Notes: a model not told the origin generated them from the sequence alone. Positions 45,702 through 57,116 are shown, numbered from the stretch's first letter. The stretch is DNA of 64,000 nt from Morchella semilibera (GCA_009192285.1 WBVU01000009.1:2046001-2110000); one strand, 5' to 3'. Translations and numbers: made by a program.

Positions 45702-47448
45702 ATGGCGCCGCCGCACCGTGCAGCAGCAAAGCATCCAGACACCACCACCGAGACCGGCTGGCAGAGGATGGGCCACAGCGACGACAGTCCAAACACGTTT
45801 ACGGGGGAGGAGGCGGGGATGGTGATGGTGTATAGGGTTTACAAGCGACGGTGGTTTGGTCTGGGGGTGCTGATGCTGCTGAATATCGTCATCTCGTGGG
45901 GTGTATGGCAATTAACTCTCTCTCTCACTCTGTTGGGTTTTACTGACTGAGGATGCATGCAGTGGCTCACGTTTGCGCCTGTGAGTGACAGCGTGCAGAT
46001 ATGGTTTGAGTTACCGTCGCAGACGCCGGTCAACTGGTTGTCGACGGTGATATTCTTTGCGTTCGCTGTTGCCAGTCCGTTCGTGAACCCCGTTATCTAG
46101 ATAGATGCTTGGGTGGCCAGTAACTGACATATCGTATCCCCATCCAGCGCCGTAATCTACACCCTCAACCACCACGGTGTCAAGACCGCCCTCCTTATCG
46201 CCTCCATCCTTACGCTCTCTGGCAACTGGATCCGCTATGCCGGCACCCGCACGCAGAATTTTGGTGCGGTGATGCTCGGACAGATCCTGATCGGCTTTGC
46301 CCAGCCCTTTGTGCTCTCGGCGCCGACATACTACAGCGACCTGTGGTTCACGTCGCGGGGCCGCATCTCGGCGACTGCGCTGGCAAGCTTGTCAAACCCG
46401 CTCGGCGCGGCGCTCGGGCAGCTGATCAACCCCATGATTGCGACGGGCCCGGACAAGGTCCCGGGGATGGTGCTGTGGGTCTCGGTCATTGCGACGGTGG
46501 CCTGCGTGCCGTGTGTCTTGGTGCAGGCGAGGCCGCCAACGCCGCCGTGCGCGAGCGCGGCGACGCAGAAGCTATATTTCCGGGAAGCGCTGTGTGCGGT
46601 GCTGAGGAATAGGGAGTTTTGGGTTGTTTGGTTGCTGGTAAGGAGGCTTTCTAGTATAGTTAGCTATGGGGGTGTATTGGGATAGAAGGTTAACGATTCG
46701 ATACTGTAAATACCCACAGTTCTCAATCTATCTAGGCTTCTTCAACGCCATGTCGTCCCTCCTAAACCAGGTATGCACCATCTTCCCTGTCCCCCTACAC
46801 CAATTCTCACTGTTAGAATGTAGATAATGCTCCCTTACGGCTACACCGCCGACACCGCCGGCATTGCCGGCGCCGTACTAATTGTTGTAGGCCTTCTAAG
46901 CAGCGCCGTTATATCCCCCCTCATCGACCGCACGCACAGCTTCCTCCTCGCAATCAAGATCCAAGTGCCCGTGATCGCAGTGTGCTACATCGCTCTGATC
47001 TGGGCGGTCGATGTCGGGGGAGCCCTCGCACCGCCCTACATAGTGTGTGCGGTCCTCGGCGCGACCAGCTTTAGCCTGCTGCCGGTGGTGCTGGAGTGGG
47101 TTGTGGAGCTGACGCACCCGGTGAGCCCCGAGCTGACAAGCTCGCTGCTGTGGTGCGGGGGGCAGGTGCTTGGGGCGGTGTTCTTGCTGGTGATGGATTC
47201 GCTGAAGGATGTGCAGGATGGGGGGAAGATGAGGAGGTATGTTTTGCGCGCTGTCTCGTTGATAACAATGAAGATTGACTTACATGATATATAGGTCATT
47301 GATATTTGAGGCGGTTGTGGCAGCAGCGGTGTGTCCGTTGGTGCTTGTGCTGGGGAGGGGCGACAACGGCGGTGTGAATAGGAGGATTGAAATCGACAAG
47401 GCTGCGGCCGCGGAGGGGAATGGGTCAGTGGATATAGCTATTGAGTAG
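45702..47448 (+). CDS. MFS transporter, FLVCR-like
   Basis: Six exons: 45702-45902, 45963-46078, 46148-46637, 46720-46770, 46824-47236 and 47295-47448, for 474 residues. About 12 membrane spans are read, starting VYKRRWFGLGVLMLLNIVIS. Features matching the FLVCR (heme/choline carrier-related) branch of the major facilitator superfamily are WLTFAPVSDSVQIWFELP with NWLSTVIFFAFAVASP in the first spans, SGNWIRYAGT, LIGFAQPFVLSAPTYYSDLW, ISATALASLSNPLGAALGQL, and MLPYGYTADTAGIAGAVLIV after the third intron. The substrate cannot be read from sequence. Intron 2 starts with GTTCGT, but the phase (SP-AVIYTLN) leaves little choice. The N-terminal 30 residues are soluble and His/Thr-rich. Confidence 0.88.
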
Positions 47449-48554
47449 ACGTAAATTGGAACTAGGGACTAAGTACTATATAGTGATAATTTGTAAAGCA
47501 ATCGAATATGTTAATCGTGAAACATGAGAGGCGAGTGATCCCCTGTGAACTACTTCAACGGGCATAACGGGTGACCAGTGTTGGATGCGTAGACTCTTCC
47601 AACTATTTTACCGTACTTGTCAGCAGTATTGAAACTGTTGACACCAGGAGGTTGATGAGGGGAGGTTGACGGGGGAGGTTTGCCCCCGCCCCACATCACT
47701 CGACTCTAAGAGGACGGTGTATCGACCCGCACCACCGAAAGAGCATTGCCAGCCAGCCCCAGTGTATCCAGTCGATAAGAGTCCGCCGTACATACGCGTC
47801 GAGACGAAGTATTATAAGGTCAAGACCAGCCAGCCCACCTACATACATACATGAACCTCTACCTCCAGCCCGCCCAGGCGGTGCTCCAGTGTATCCGTCA
47901 TGGGTCTTTGCTTAACAGACATATAGGTATGTAGTTAGTGGTGGAGATACCTGATCATGAGGTTGGAATTATTACAGAGAGAGATATGTATATGCATAGC
48001 TGGAGGCAATATTCCCTTCCCCTCACCACACATACATGCTCCTCCCCAAAGCTCCCTTCGACTATACGTACCCAGCGTGTATATACAGTGGATAACCGCC
48101 GCCTGTCCCCCCTAACGTAATGTCATGGTGGTGCCAAGACGTAGGTGCCAATGATCACGGTGAACTTTTTGAAGCCGACGGGGCTTGGCATACTTTCTGT
48201 TTGGGGATTAGGTATTTGACGGGTGATGGATGGTCCCTGTAACTAGCGGATATATATAGCTATAGATATTACCTCGAATTCTAGCTCCCACCCTTTCTCC
48301 CGAGAGACTATAAAACCTGGCGCCCGGTATTACCTATACGGACGATCGACAAGAGACTATGGCTTTTGAATTTAGGGATATATCGATAGTTTATCGGCGC
48401 AAATTCAGGTTATAAAGTGGTTAGAGAAAATCGAGCCTCTTCAAACTCTAAAAAATTATTACCATCTATCACGTACCTATATCGGCGCTCTAATAACCAT
48501 AAACATGACATTTAAAAAAAAAGAGACCCATAGCTAGGAAATCAATCCCTCTCC
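47449..48554. other. intergenic spacer
   Basis: Convergent 3' region. No gene seen. One bipartite motif copy at 47532-47548. Confidence 0.6.
47532..47548 (-). promoter_or_regulatory. bipartite motif copy
   Basis: Minus-strand reading TCACAGGGGATCACTCG, full match, 84 bases after the transporter stop codon. Confidence 0.6.
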
Positions 48555-50595
48555 CTATACAGATAGCTTCCCTGTAGCTTTTCCGCGCTCACTCTTCCTC
48601 TTCGACCTCCAATTCCATGTCCACGCTGCCGCAATCGTAACCATCATGAGTATCACCGTCACCATCACAAACGCCCAAAACTGCTTCCTCACAACCACCC
48701 CACCGGCCAAGTTCGAGCTATCCGAAACCTCCACAAGGCTCGTACTAAACAACGCCTACGCGCCATACATCACCATCAGTCAATCAATCGATCACCACCG
48801 GTCCAGGAAAGTTAGGGTAATTGCAAACATACAGCAACCAGTCCAGCCGGTAGGTAGATCATAGCTACCACCGTTGCAATGCCCATGAACCGCGACTCGT
48901 CTCGGGTCTTCTCCGCAAGCATGACAAGAAGCTTGTTCTCGGATGCGGCATCAGCAGCCAGCTCCCTCAGTGCTGAGCTATTGCCCTCCATGGCCTCGTC
49001 GTTGCGGAAGTCGAGGACTTTGAGGATCTGAGACGTTAGTACTGCACACTCTCACAAATTCATATTACATCAATGGTCGGATGTTTACCATTAGCCGGAT
49101 ATTCTCAGATACTCCTAAAAGTTCCTTAATGCTCCGAATGTGGCTTCTAAGTGCGCTTTCATATTCGGCCAGCTCCGTCCTGAAACAGGCATCGGCACCG
49201 CGGGTACTTGCCTTGTAAGGCTTCAAGTTATTGGCATGAGCCACAAGCTGGAGTGCCGTGTCAAGGTTCGCTTCAAGAATGGACAGTGCCTGAGAGAGCC
49301 CGTTTCTCAAAACCCCAATATCCTGACTGTGCTGAAACTCTACGCCAAAGTCGACACTTCTGATTCTACGGAACTGCACCCGCTCACTCTATCTCGGCCG
49401 CAGCAGGGCGTAAGTGAGAAGCCTATATATATAACCGTGTCCCATACGGGGATGGGTCACTTACCATCTTCTCAAGCTTCTCGCCCAAGAAATTAATGTA
49501 TCCTCTCCAGCCCCTCTCACACTCCACCAAGAAGTGTAAATGCAGCTGCATCGGATGGCCTACATCTCCCTTCTCGACCACAATCCTTCTCAACCCCTCC
49601 TGCGCGCTCACCGGCACCTGTACCAGCACCCAGACAGATGCATTGTCTTGGAACGAGTACTGTTGGTATATGGCGCAGTGGCGGCACGACCAGGGGAGAT
49701 CTTCATCGCCCCGGCCGTTCTCGGCGTAGTAGCGGATATTGTAGCAGAGCTCTGTAGTCACGGTACGGTACGGACCCGCTCGTTATTATTATACTCTCGG
49801 AGTGCATGTATATATAGCTAGAGGGAGGAATAGACATACCATATCCCTGCGGCAGATCTAGGTCACTGTCAAAGTGGAAGCGCGTTGAGCAACCTGAGAA
49901 ATAGCGGTCGGTTTCTCCATTTTTGATGCCGAAGGCGAAGATGAAGGGGAGGTATTTGGGGAAGATGGAGTATGAGCTGCAAAGAAGACAGAATAGCTCA
50001 AAGGTTATTTTGAGGCGTGACCAGGTGTTTAGTTGGTGGATCAGACTATATATCTACGGGATCAGCTTGGGATACGTAAATCGTATCGTTCCCGGACATG
50101 GTTGGAGAAACTAACAAGATCTTTGTACCCGCTTTGTCGTTAGAAGTTTCCTGCAGATAAAGATAGAGTTAATTGGTCGACCATATTATTGGATATATTA
50201 GTATTATATGCCTTGCCTTCAAAAACGTCCCCAACTCTACAGTGTCAGAGATATGTGGTTTATCCGCTACCAGAAACCATATCTACATTAGAAAATCTCT
50301 GACATTACCCCCACGACTCCAAATTCTCATACCTGAGCTGGCATCCTGGAGAGCCGGCGGCGACCACATAACCCCGCGATACAGCACCTCCAGTCTAACT
50401 TTATCCTCATGGTCCACAAACAGCTTTTCCCCACGTCCCTCCAGCTCTTCGCGGAGCTGATACAAATTATCGACGCACGGCACCACGCGGGTGATCCCGA
50501 GCGGGTACTTTCCTAATGTGACCTGGTTGCGGCGGTTAGTACATCCGCACTCGATCGATCCTGCATGGTAGATAAACATCACCCACAGAAGCCAT
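48555..50595 (-). CDS. CorA-like two-span membrane protein with fungal N-terminal domain
   Basis: Nine exons by eye: 50595-50587, 50522-50333, 50266-50217, 50150-50112, 50053-49840, 49751-49465, 49388-49089, 49027-48833 and 48755-48555, 494 residues with all phases consistent. The N-terminal soluble domain includes DKPHISDTVELGTFLK, LNTWSRLKITFELFCLLCSS, PQGYELCYNIRYYAENG and WSCRHCAIYQQYSF. A coiled helix region follows, then RFMGIATVVAMIYLPAGLVA, STSLVE and QFWAFVMVTVILMMVTIAAA, a two-span end resembling CorA-type magnesium channels but without a clear GMN motif. Fungal proteins of this layout are numerous and uncharacterised; ion transport is unproven. Exons 1, 3 and 4 are the least certain: exon 1 has only 9 bases, the intron after exon 3 is GC-AG, and that after exon 4 starts GTTTCT. 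Confidence 0.72.
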
Positions 50596-52699
50596 GGTGT
50601 CGTGTTTACGTTGGGTGGATTATTTCCGCTGGCTGGGACAATTTTCAGAAGTCGTGCATATACTGCGAAGGAGCGAAGGGGGGAGGGGAGATATGGGCGG
50701 CTATGTAGATAGAGTATGCCCAGAGAGCCCCGGTTAGGGTCGTGAAGAGGACGTGGTATTTAAAACAGTTGTTCTGTGCCTAGCTAGCTTCTAGAAGCGC
50801 GTGGGGCGCATGCGTTGGTGTAATCCGGCCTCGTTTCGAACTTTCTATCAACTTTGCATTATTAACGTGTTCTTGAACTGCTTTGAACGAATTCGTTCTT
50901 GACGAAAGAGAGACATATCAAAACATGGTCACCATACATGAGTGGCACCATTTGCTACGCGTACGCGGCAAATTTTACGGCTAGGGCGCTTAAAGATCCC
51001 CGAGTTAATTAAGGAGGCAATCAGCTACTGCACATAGGCACATGCGATTGAGAACATGCAGTTTACAGTAACGCCATAAAAGTTTGAATTCTTGGGGTAA
51101 CACTTGTTTCAATCCTGCTTTAATTGATCCAAACTCTACATGACCACTCCCCGGATCCAAAACTCCTCCATAGATTTACCCTTCGTCAAAAGAAAAGAAA
51201 AAAAAAAAAACTCCTTTGACAAAGGAAACTTTTAATAAAACTTAATAAATCGCAAAATGTAATATGATATGTCTTCCAGATGCAAGTAGATGTACTCAGC
51301 CGTTAATTGAGAGGTCGGGACCCTTTATAAGCGTTTGGTTGCAACGATATCCGACGACTTAGTTAACGCGCGAGTAAACTCTTGAAAGCGCACTTTCCCT
51401 TACTCCGTCTCACGCAAACTCCTAAGCTCGCTCTATTAGCTTCATGTTAGCATCTGTTCCCCAAAAAGTATTAGGTGTAGTTTCTATACATCTGTAAGTT
51501 TTCTAGGCGTAATTATTCTAATTTTATCCCCGCGTTGCTATCCACTCCATCAGTTTTCACTCTGACATGCACTAAATATCAGAAAATAGTGGACAAACCT
51601 CCTTGTACCATTTATCATCCTCTGGCCCAAATAGCTTGGTTAGTAACTTATTGATCTTCAACTTCGACATGTATCGACCCTCAACCACAAACTCTTCGGG
51701 GTCTGCACCGGGCATGATAGCTATATCTCAAGGCTAGAAGGAAAGTCTTAGGTGAACGATTCGAGGCTTAGCTTGGGGAGGCTAGAGGGGGGGAAACTGC
51801 TGCCTGCCTGGACTTATATACCTACGCCTCATACTCACACCTCGCCCATTGGATATATGTTTGTGTCCGTTGGTGGTAATCCCGGGCGCCTAAACGACCC
51901 GGCCCGCACACCCCCCTGCAGCATTTTGCTTGACCAGGTAGCAACTGCGAGGCGCCGAAGCCTGCTTTGAATTTTGACTGGCTGGTCCCCCGTCATGTGG
52001 GCAACTACATGTAAGAATGTCACTAACCAACGAGATATATCTCATGTACTTTCTAAGGTTCACGATAAGCTATCAGCTATGTACTAACGTCACTACATAT
52101 AATACTCTATGAGACAATTTAGGGGTTTAGATTTCGTGTGATAGCCCTATTATGCGCGATTATCCGAGACTTCCCTACTCGTGAACCTTATTCGGTAGTT
52201 ATGATAGACATTATTAATTCGGCCGCCGGCGTGTATAGATGGTTTTCAATGTCCTTATAGGCGCTCATAACAGCTTTCTGTAAATAGCATGGCGCTTCAG
52301 TAGAACGAAAGCTATTTTCATTAGTTGTAACTGGTGATATGAAAATTTTATGAAGCATGCAGATCCTATGCATCAGACCCACGGCCTGGGCTTTATCATT
52401 TGATATTTGTTGTTTTTGGAATTCATATATAAGCTTGAATCCTTTGATAGATTAGAGAATAGCCATAACCACCATCGTCTTCTTTTACTTATTTATTTAT
52501 ACCAAGTTCCTATATTCGGCCACGCCGAATCAGCGTTCAAAGAACCCGCACTCAATTCGTTCGGGTATGCCAGTCAATTCCAAGTCGCGAAGAATCCCCA
52601 ATTAATCGTTATTATTAAACCCCGCAACGGTCTCCAATATTCATTCCCAATATACAGATATCAATTCCTAGAAGTTCAATATCAGTCTAAACCCTCAAA
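50596..52699. other. AT-rich spacer with one tiny ORF
   Basis: Apart from the small frame at 51572-51715 nothing coding was recognised. It marks a shift to more AT-rich DNA towards the right end. TACATGTA near 52006. Confidence 0.5.
51572..51715 (-). CDS. 47-residue small ORF, possibly the start of a decayed small gene
   Basis: Encodes MPGADPEEFVVEGRYMSKLK followed by INKLLTKLFGPEDDKWYKEV and a short end. The pattern 'VEGRYM-K-K-N-LL--LFG--' resembles short fungal proteins of about 60-80 residues that continue into a strand ending TPRKL. Just past the stop, in other frames, VRVKTDGVDSNAGIK (about 51556-51512) and IITPRKLTDV plus stop (51513-51484) appear in the right order. Either micro-introns are spliced out or two frameshifts have broken the gene. 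No intron of normal length fixes the frame, so decay is more likely. Confidence 0.35.
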   Translation of the reverse strand: MPGADPEEFVVEGRYMSKLKINKLLTKLFGPEDDKWYKEVCPLFSDI

Positions 52700-54467
52700 A
52701 TGAATACTGGTAGTGACGCAGGCAAGCAATGCCAGGAAAAATTACTCCGCGAACTCCAAACCATCGAGCAGAAATCCACCTCAAAGCGCAGCTTCTTCGA
52801 CCCTATTTCTGTTACCCATCTCCTCACTCGTGAAAAAGTCCATAAGATCATCGTCGACTCTAATATAAGTCCTCCCATCACCGACGCCTATAAAATTACG
52901 GGCTATATTCTCACCCCTGGCACTCCATACCTGATGTTCTTTGCAATCCTGCTACACATGCGCTGTGTGGAGGCTATTGCTACTTTTTATCTGAATACAC
53001 AGCGACTAGACCGACTTCCTTTATCACTAGAAGCCCTAGAGATTACGCACGTCTTCGCTGGTATGAGAAAAGCAGATGATCTCAGGAGGAAATTCATAGA
53101 GGTGCAACATAAATTTATTCCACATATCTTTAGCTCCACTAGCCCGCTAGGCCTCGTTGAGACGGATACAGTGGTGCCATTTTTGTCGCAGACGCCACTT
53201 GGGGATATAGGGGTGTTTAGGACAGAGGTATCCGGTTCGGCCCATGAGGATTTAATGTTGCTACCGGATAATGTATGTGTTATGATCCGTCCCATCTCGC
53301 TATACCCCATTTTTAATTTATATGTAGGACGGACGAGCGTTTCTGATCCGCAAAATAGTCCCCAATCAACCGGAGGAGAAGGAACAGTCCAACTTAGAAG
53401 AACTCGGAAAATTAAAGCGTCTCCGAGAACTCCGAAATCCAAACATTACCCCGTTCCTTTGTGGCTATATTCAGGGGGAAGAATGGAACTTGTTATTCAG
53501 CCCTGCCGAAGACATGAATCTCGAGAAACTAATGGGCTGGGACAATAAAGCCCCACTCGGAGAATTCAAGCACAATTTCGATTTTTACATCGCTCTGCAC
53601 GGGCTGTCATGCGCTTTGAAAGATGCTCACAGTCTGGTTCTCAAGAGAGAGGATGGGTACTCGCATAAATACTTGCACGGGGATATTCGCCCTGAAAATA
53701 TCCTTGTCAATAAGGATAGATTCTTACTTTCAGACTTCGGTTTTTCAACTGAAATCATTGGAAAAGGTGATTCAGTCTGCGAGACATACCTAGTCTCTAA
53801 AGATCGAAGAGCCGACTACCAGGCACCGGAGTGTAGCCAGACAGTTCCTGTTACACAGGCAGTTGATATCTGGGCGTTTGGGTGTATCTTTGCTGAAATT
53901 GCCACCTATATTGAAAAGGGCAAAGAAGGTGTAGTGGAGTTCCGCAGTAAGAGATTCAGTGAAACAACGAGCGGTGGTAAAGAGTGCCAAAACAAGCTCT
54001 TTTGGCTAGATGACAAAAGGAAGATGCTCAAGAAGTCCGTACTGCTCTATTTCGAGACATTGTCAAAGGCGCCCAGAGATAAGCAGGTCCCGGAACTACT
54101 GGAGCTAGCCAAGGAGATGCTTCAAATCGATGCTAAATGCCGTATATCTGCAGCAACATTTTGTGAAAAGATATTCTTCATCAGTGTTAAGTCCCTGTTT
54201 GATGCAGTTCTTAGCAAATTCAAGCAACCTGGCGCCAAAAAACGGACTATTGAAGCCTGGGGACATGTTCTCAGGCTCACAAAGCCTTGGAGTCCGTCCT
54301 CCGGGAAACGGGTTAGCGCACTTGGAGTTCCTTGCCGGCAAAAGCTCCTCCAGATATTTCAGGGGCTGCATGAAAAAGGCAAGATACCGGCCTGCTGTGA
54401 CTTGGTTGCGATTTGTGATTTTCTCACAGCGGACGAGAGGGCACAGGTGCCAATCTCCATGAAATAG
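52700..54467 (+). CDS. divergent (non-RD) protein kinase with fungal N-terminal domain
   Basis: Exons 52700-53272 and 53328-54467, around a 55-nt phase-0 intron, give 570 residues. Residues 1-185 are a helical N-terminal domain (LLRELQTIEQKSTSKRSFFD, then ITDAYKITGYILTPGTPYLM and on) seen in front of many Pezizomycotina kinases. The kinase domain starts near 190: DGRAFLIRKIV (likely ATP-binding Lys), a helix with Glu (SNLEELGKLKRLRELRNPNI), HGDIRPENIL near 308 and LSDFGFST near 327, YQAPEC and DIWAFGCIFAEIA. Catalytic Asp, Asn and the DFG Asp are present, so activity is plausible. Gly replaces Arg in HRD (non-RD), and no glycine-rich loop is evident before DGRAFL. Target and pathway unknown. 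Same strand as the next gene, 620 bases apart. Confidence 0.85.
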
Positions 54468-55087
54468 TGGCTTTCTGGTTTGTTTGTTTATTTACCGCTC
54501 GCATTAGCTGCGGTTATGTAGGACCTGTTTGTATAAGAGGTATGCTGTAGTGGCAGAGCCTTGAATATTGTTGTTGATAAATTATCCTATATAGTCGTTT
54601 AAAGGATGTATAAGGTGATGATGTGATCTACTCGTAGTGGCCCCCTGATTAGGGCTATCACTAGTCCCACCTCTATGAAAATTGGTTTGTTGAAGGAGTT
54701 GATGGACTAGGTTGATGCTGCGAAGAAACATATCGCAGCGCGAAACCGTGCGTGTTAGTATGTGACTGGTGAGTGGGAGGTTTGGAGGTAGGAAATTGGA
54801 GTTTCAGTGGGTGGTGTGATTGCTCGTTCCCACAATCCACTACCCACAGAATGGAGCTAACTCTTTTGGGCATCGAGTGACAACCTATGAGAAAAGCGGC
54901 AGGACACGATATTATATGTACAGGGCTGGGTATGAGGTCAGATATACACAACGTATCTTATAGCAACACCAAACAAGGGATTGAGCAGTATTTAGGTTTT
55001 TCACTACTCAACCCTCAGGCAAAGCACCGTCGCATCAATTGGAGATCCAACAGGACATCATTTAGGGATACCGAGGGGCTACTCAAG
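54468..55087. other. spacer with motif copy before the retropepsin/RNase H gene
   Basis: The frame of the downstream gene is open from 54887, but the first 67 codons look unlike a protein start. One full bipartite motif copy at 54874-54890. Confidence 0.5.
54874..54890 (-). promoter_or_regulatory. bipartite motif copy
   Basis: Minus-strand reading TCATAGGTTGTCACTCG, full match, about 200 bases before the preferred start of the next gene. Confidence 0.6.
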
Positions 55088-56854
55088 ATGACACGACAAA
55101 AATCAAAAGGGTCCAAGAAAAAAGCCCCCAAAAATTCCAACAAGGACTCTCCAAAGAATTCCCAAATACCCGCCGATACTGATCAACCGCATCCTTACAC
55201 TCACTTCCCAACTATCCAAGAGAAAACAGAAGGGAGTTGTATTTATTTGGGTAGTTACTTCGCCAACAAGCCTCTTAGCCGCTTAACAACACACCACGGC
55301 TTCACAGCGCGGATCATTGTTCCTATACCCCGTCTCCCAAAGAATCCTCCTGCTAGAGAAGAATCGATATCCTCTGAGGGAAATAATGGAACTTTTACAC
55401 GTTTTTCCCTTGCAAAATCGGCGATATTCAAGCATATCCATCACAAAGCTTTAAACGTTCGCTGCCTGATAGATGAAACCACATCACACTCTTTTGTTTC
55501 GAAATCCTTAATCGGGCAGTTTGAGCCAGATGAGAATATTGCGATACCAGAGGACCACAGGAAGCGCTTCCAACTGGTGTTAGGTCCTGTTTTAATACCC
55601 GGTACGGTCCTAGTAGGCGTGACCGATATCTGCTTGCTTGTAGATAATCGATCTTACATCATATCTGCCTGGGTAATGGATACGCTTTTTCCGAGCCACC
55701 CAGAAGTGGACATTCAAATTGTGTTAGGCCGAGAATTTCTCCGTAACTATCCAGGGCTAACTATGAAGCCGACGTATCTCGGAATAGACTCCGTGGATCT
55801 CATCCCGTGGTCTATCGCTGATGGAAAGGACGTGCATATCAATGAGGATGGTGAATTGCTCATATATGTATGCGGATATTCGGAGGATTACGTCGACGCA
55901 AGAGGGAAACAGTTGACAGTGAAAGAAAAGGGCGGCATTGGCGTCTTTTTTGGGCCGGCTTCAAACCATAATATGCAAAGGTTAACTACCTTCAATGGAG
56001 AGCCACTGATTGAGCTTGCTGTTCTTGAAGGTATTATTTATGCTTTAAAGGAAGTGTTACACGGGCGATGGATTGAGGGGAGTTATACATATACGTCTAT
56101 TCATATCTGTATAAACTCGCAGGAACTTTTCAAAGTTATAGGCTCCAAGGAAATGCTTGAAAAGCATCGAGAAACTGGCTGGAAAAGCAAGAACGGGGAG
56201 CTGATCAAAAATGGTTTGGCACTCAAGGTATGGGACACGTGGGTAACTAACCAGATATCGATGTATCTTGACAATGCCTGGATGAAGGAAGAGGTCCTTA
56301 CTTTTTCAGTGGCGAAGGGAGGGGACAGGTCGATGAAAGCCGCTTATATTCTTGCCTCTTCGGGCGCTCTGAAATCAAATTGCATCGATCTTGAAGAATT
56401 CAGAGGAAATACGGCAAATAAGTGGGAGGGTCACCTCTTTACATTGATCGAGACGTTCCCGTCTGTTCAGTTTGGTACCGGAAGCGGTATAGAATACAAG
56501 CTCATCGGTTATGAAAAGAAGGAATTCATCAATACCCAAGACAAGGCAAGTGAGGTGACTTGCGAACCTACAAAATTTGACCCCTCTCAATTGAAGAAGA
56601 TTGATATAAAGGGGTTTTATCCTTCGAAAGGAATCATCAGCATCTTCAGTTTTTGGCATTCACTTGAAAAGCGTAAACCCTACACTGTTTCACAGATTTT
56701 TGCAGTATCAGAGCGAAGTTTTATAGAGGAGGTGATACAGGTTGCGGAAGAGAGAGGAAGACTTATGAATAATGTCAAATGGGGTGACATTATAGATCGG
56801 ATCTTAGGGCATAAAAAGAATAGTGAAGATACCAATGGTACTTCAAGTGGTTAG
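55088..56854 (+). CDS. retropepsin-like plus RNase H1-like domain protein, probably catalytically degenerate
   Basis: 588 residues from the ATG at 55088, which opens a Lys-rich tail (MTRQKSKGSKKKAPKN); an in-frame ATG at 54887 would add 67. Residues about 100-240 read like a retroviral-type aspartic protease: NVRCLIDETTSHSFVS in place of the usual D-S/T-G-A loop, then beta strands, and DIQIVLGREFLRNYPGL. Asp129 is kept but the Gly of the loop is gone. Residues about 255-425 resemble cellular RNase H1: GGIGVFFGP, LIELAVLEGIIYALKE, TSIHICINSQELF, ETGWKSKNGELIKN and a final helix. Of the acidic catalytic set only Glu309 is clearly kept; the YTDG Asp is replaced (YVCG) and the second Asp is Asn343. 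Residues 430-588 match nothing I know. No reverse transcriptase, integrase or LTR is nearby. The long intact frame suggests a domesticated host gene. Confidence 0.75.
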   Translation: MTRQKSKGSKKKAPKNSNKDSPKNSQIPADTDQPHPYTHFPTIQEKTEGSCIYLGSYFANKPLSRLTTHHGFTARIIVPIPRLPKNPPAREESISSEGNNGTFTRFSLAKSAIFKHIHHKALNVRCLIDETTSHSFVSKSLIGQFEPDENIAIPEDHRKRFQLVLGPVLIPGTVLVGVTDICLLVDNRSYIISAWVMDTLFPSHPEVDIQIVLGREFLRNYPGLTMKPTYLGIDSVDLIPWSIADGKDVHINEDGELLIYVCGYSEDYVDARGKQLTVKEKGGIGVFFGPASNHNMQRLTTFNGEPLIELAVLEGIIYALKEVLHGRWIEGSYTYTSIHICINSQELFKVIGSKEMLEKHRETGWKSKNGELIKNGLALKVWDTWVTNQISMYLDNAWMKEEVLTFSVAKGGDRSMKAAYILASSGALKSNCIDLEEFRGNTANKWEGHLFTLIETFPSVQFGTGSGIEYKLIGYEKKEFINTQDKASEVTCEPTKFDPSQLKKIDIKGFYPSKGIISIFSFWHSLEKRKPYTVSQIFAVSERSFIEEVIQVAEERGRLMNNVKWGDIIDRILGHKKNSEDTNGTSSG

Positions 56855-57099
56855 CCCGGTCACCGGTTATTATTCTAGTAATTGCGATCCTGAAGACCTC
56901 ACCGAATTATCAGTATAGGATCTTATCCTAGAATTTCTTTTATCGCCCCCACCCTCACATTCTCGCCGCTTTTCTTACAGTATTGGTATACGGCTAGTGG
57001 GACCAGTTGCGGGTACAATATTAATAGCGTTGAATTGTACCTACATGTATCCAAATTCTGAATCGTACATGTATGTGCTTTATCGGGAGATCGAAGCAA

Positions 57100-57116
57100 T
57101 CATACGAAATCACTCG
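57100..57116 (+). promoter_or_regulatory. bipartite motif copy, one mismatch
   Basis: TCATACGAAATCACTCG; C instead of G at base 6. About 30 bases after a TACATGTA palindrome. Confidence 0.5.

Noticed and set aside
52823-52834. TCACTCG inside the kinase first exon
   Set aside because: The partner half-site is absent at the fixed distance; a chance 7-mer.
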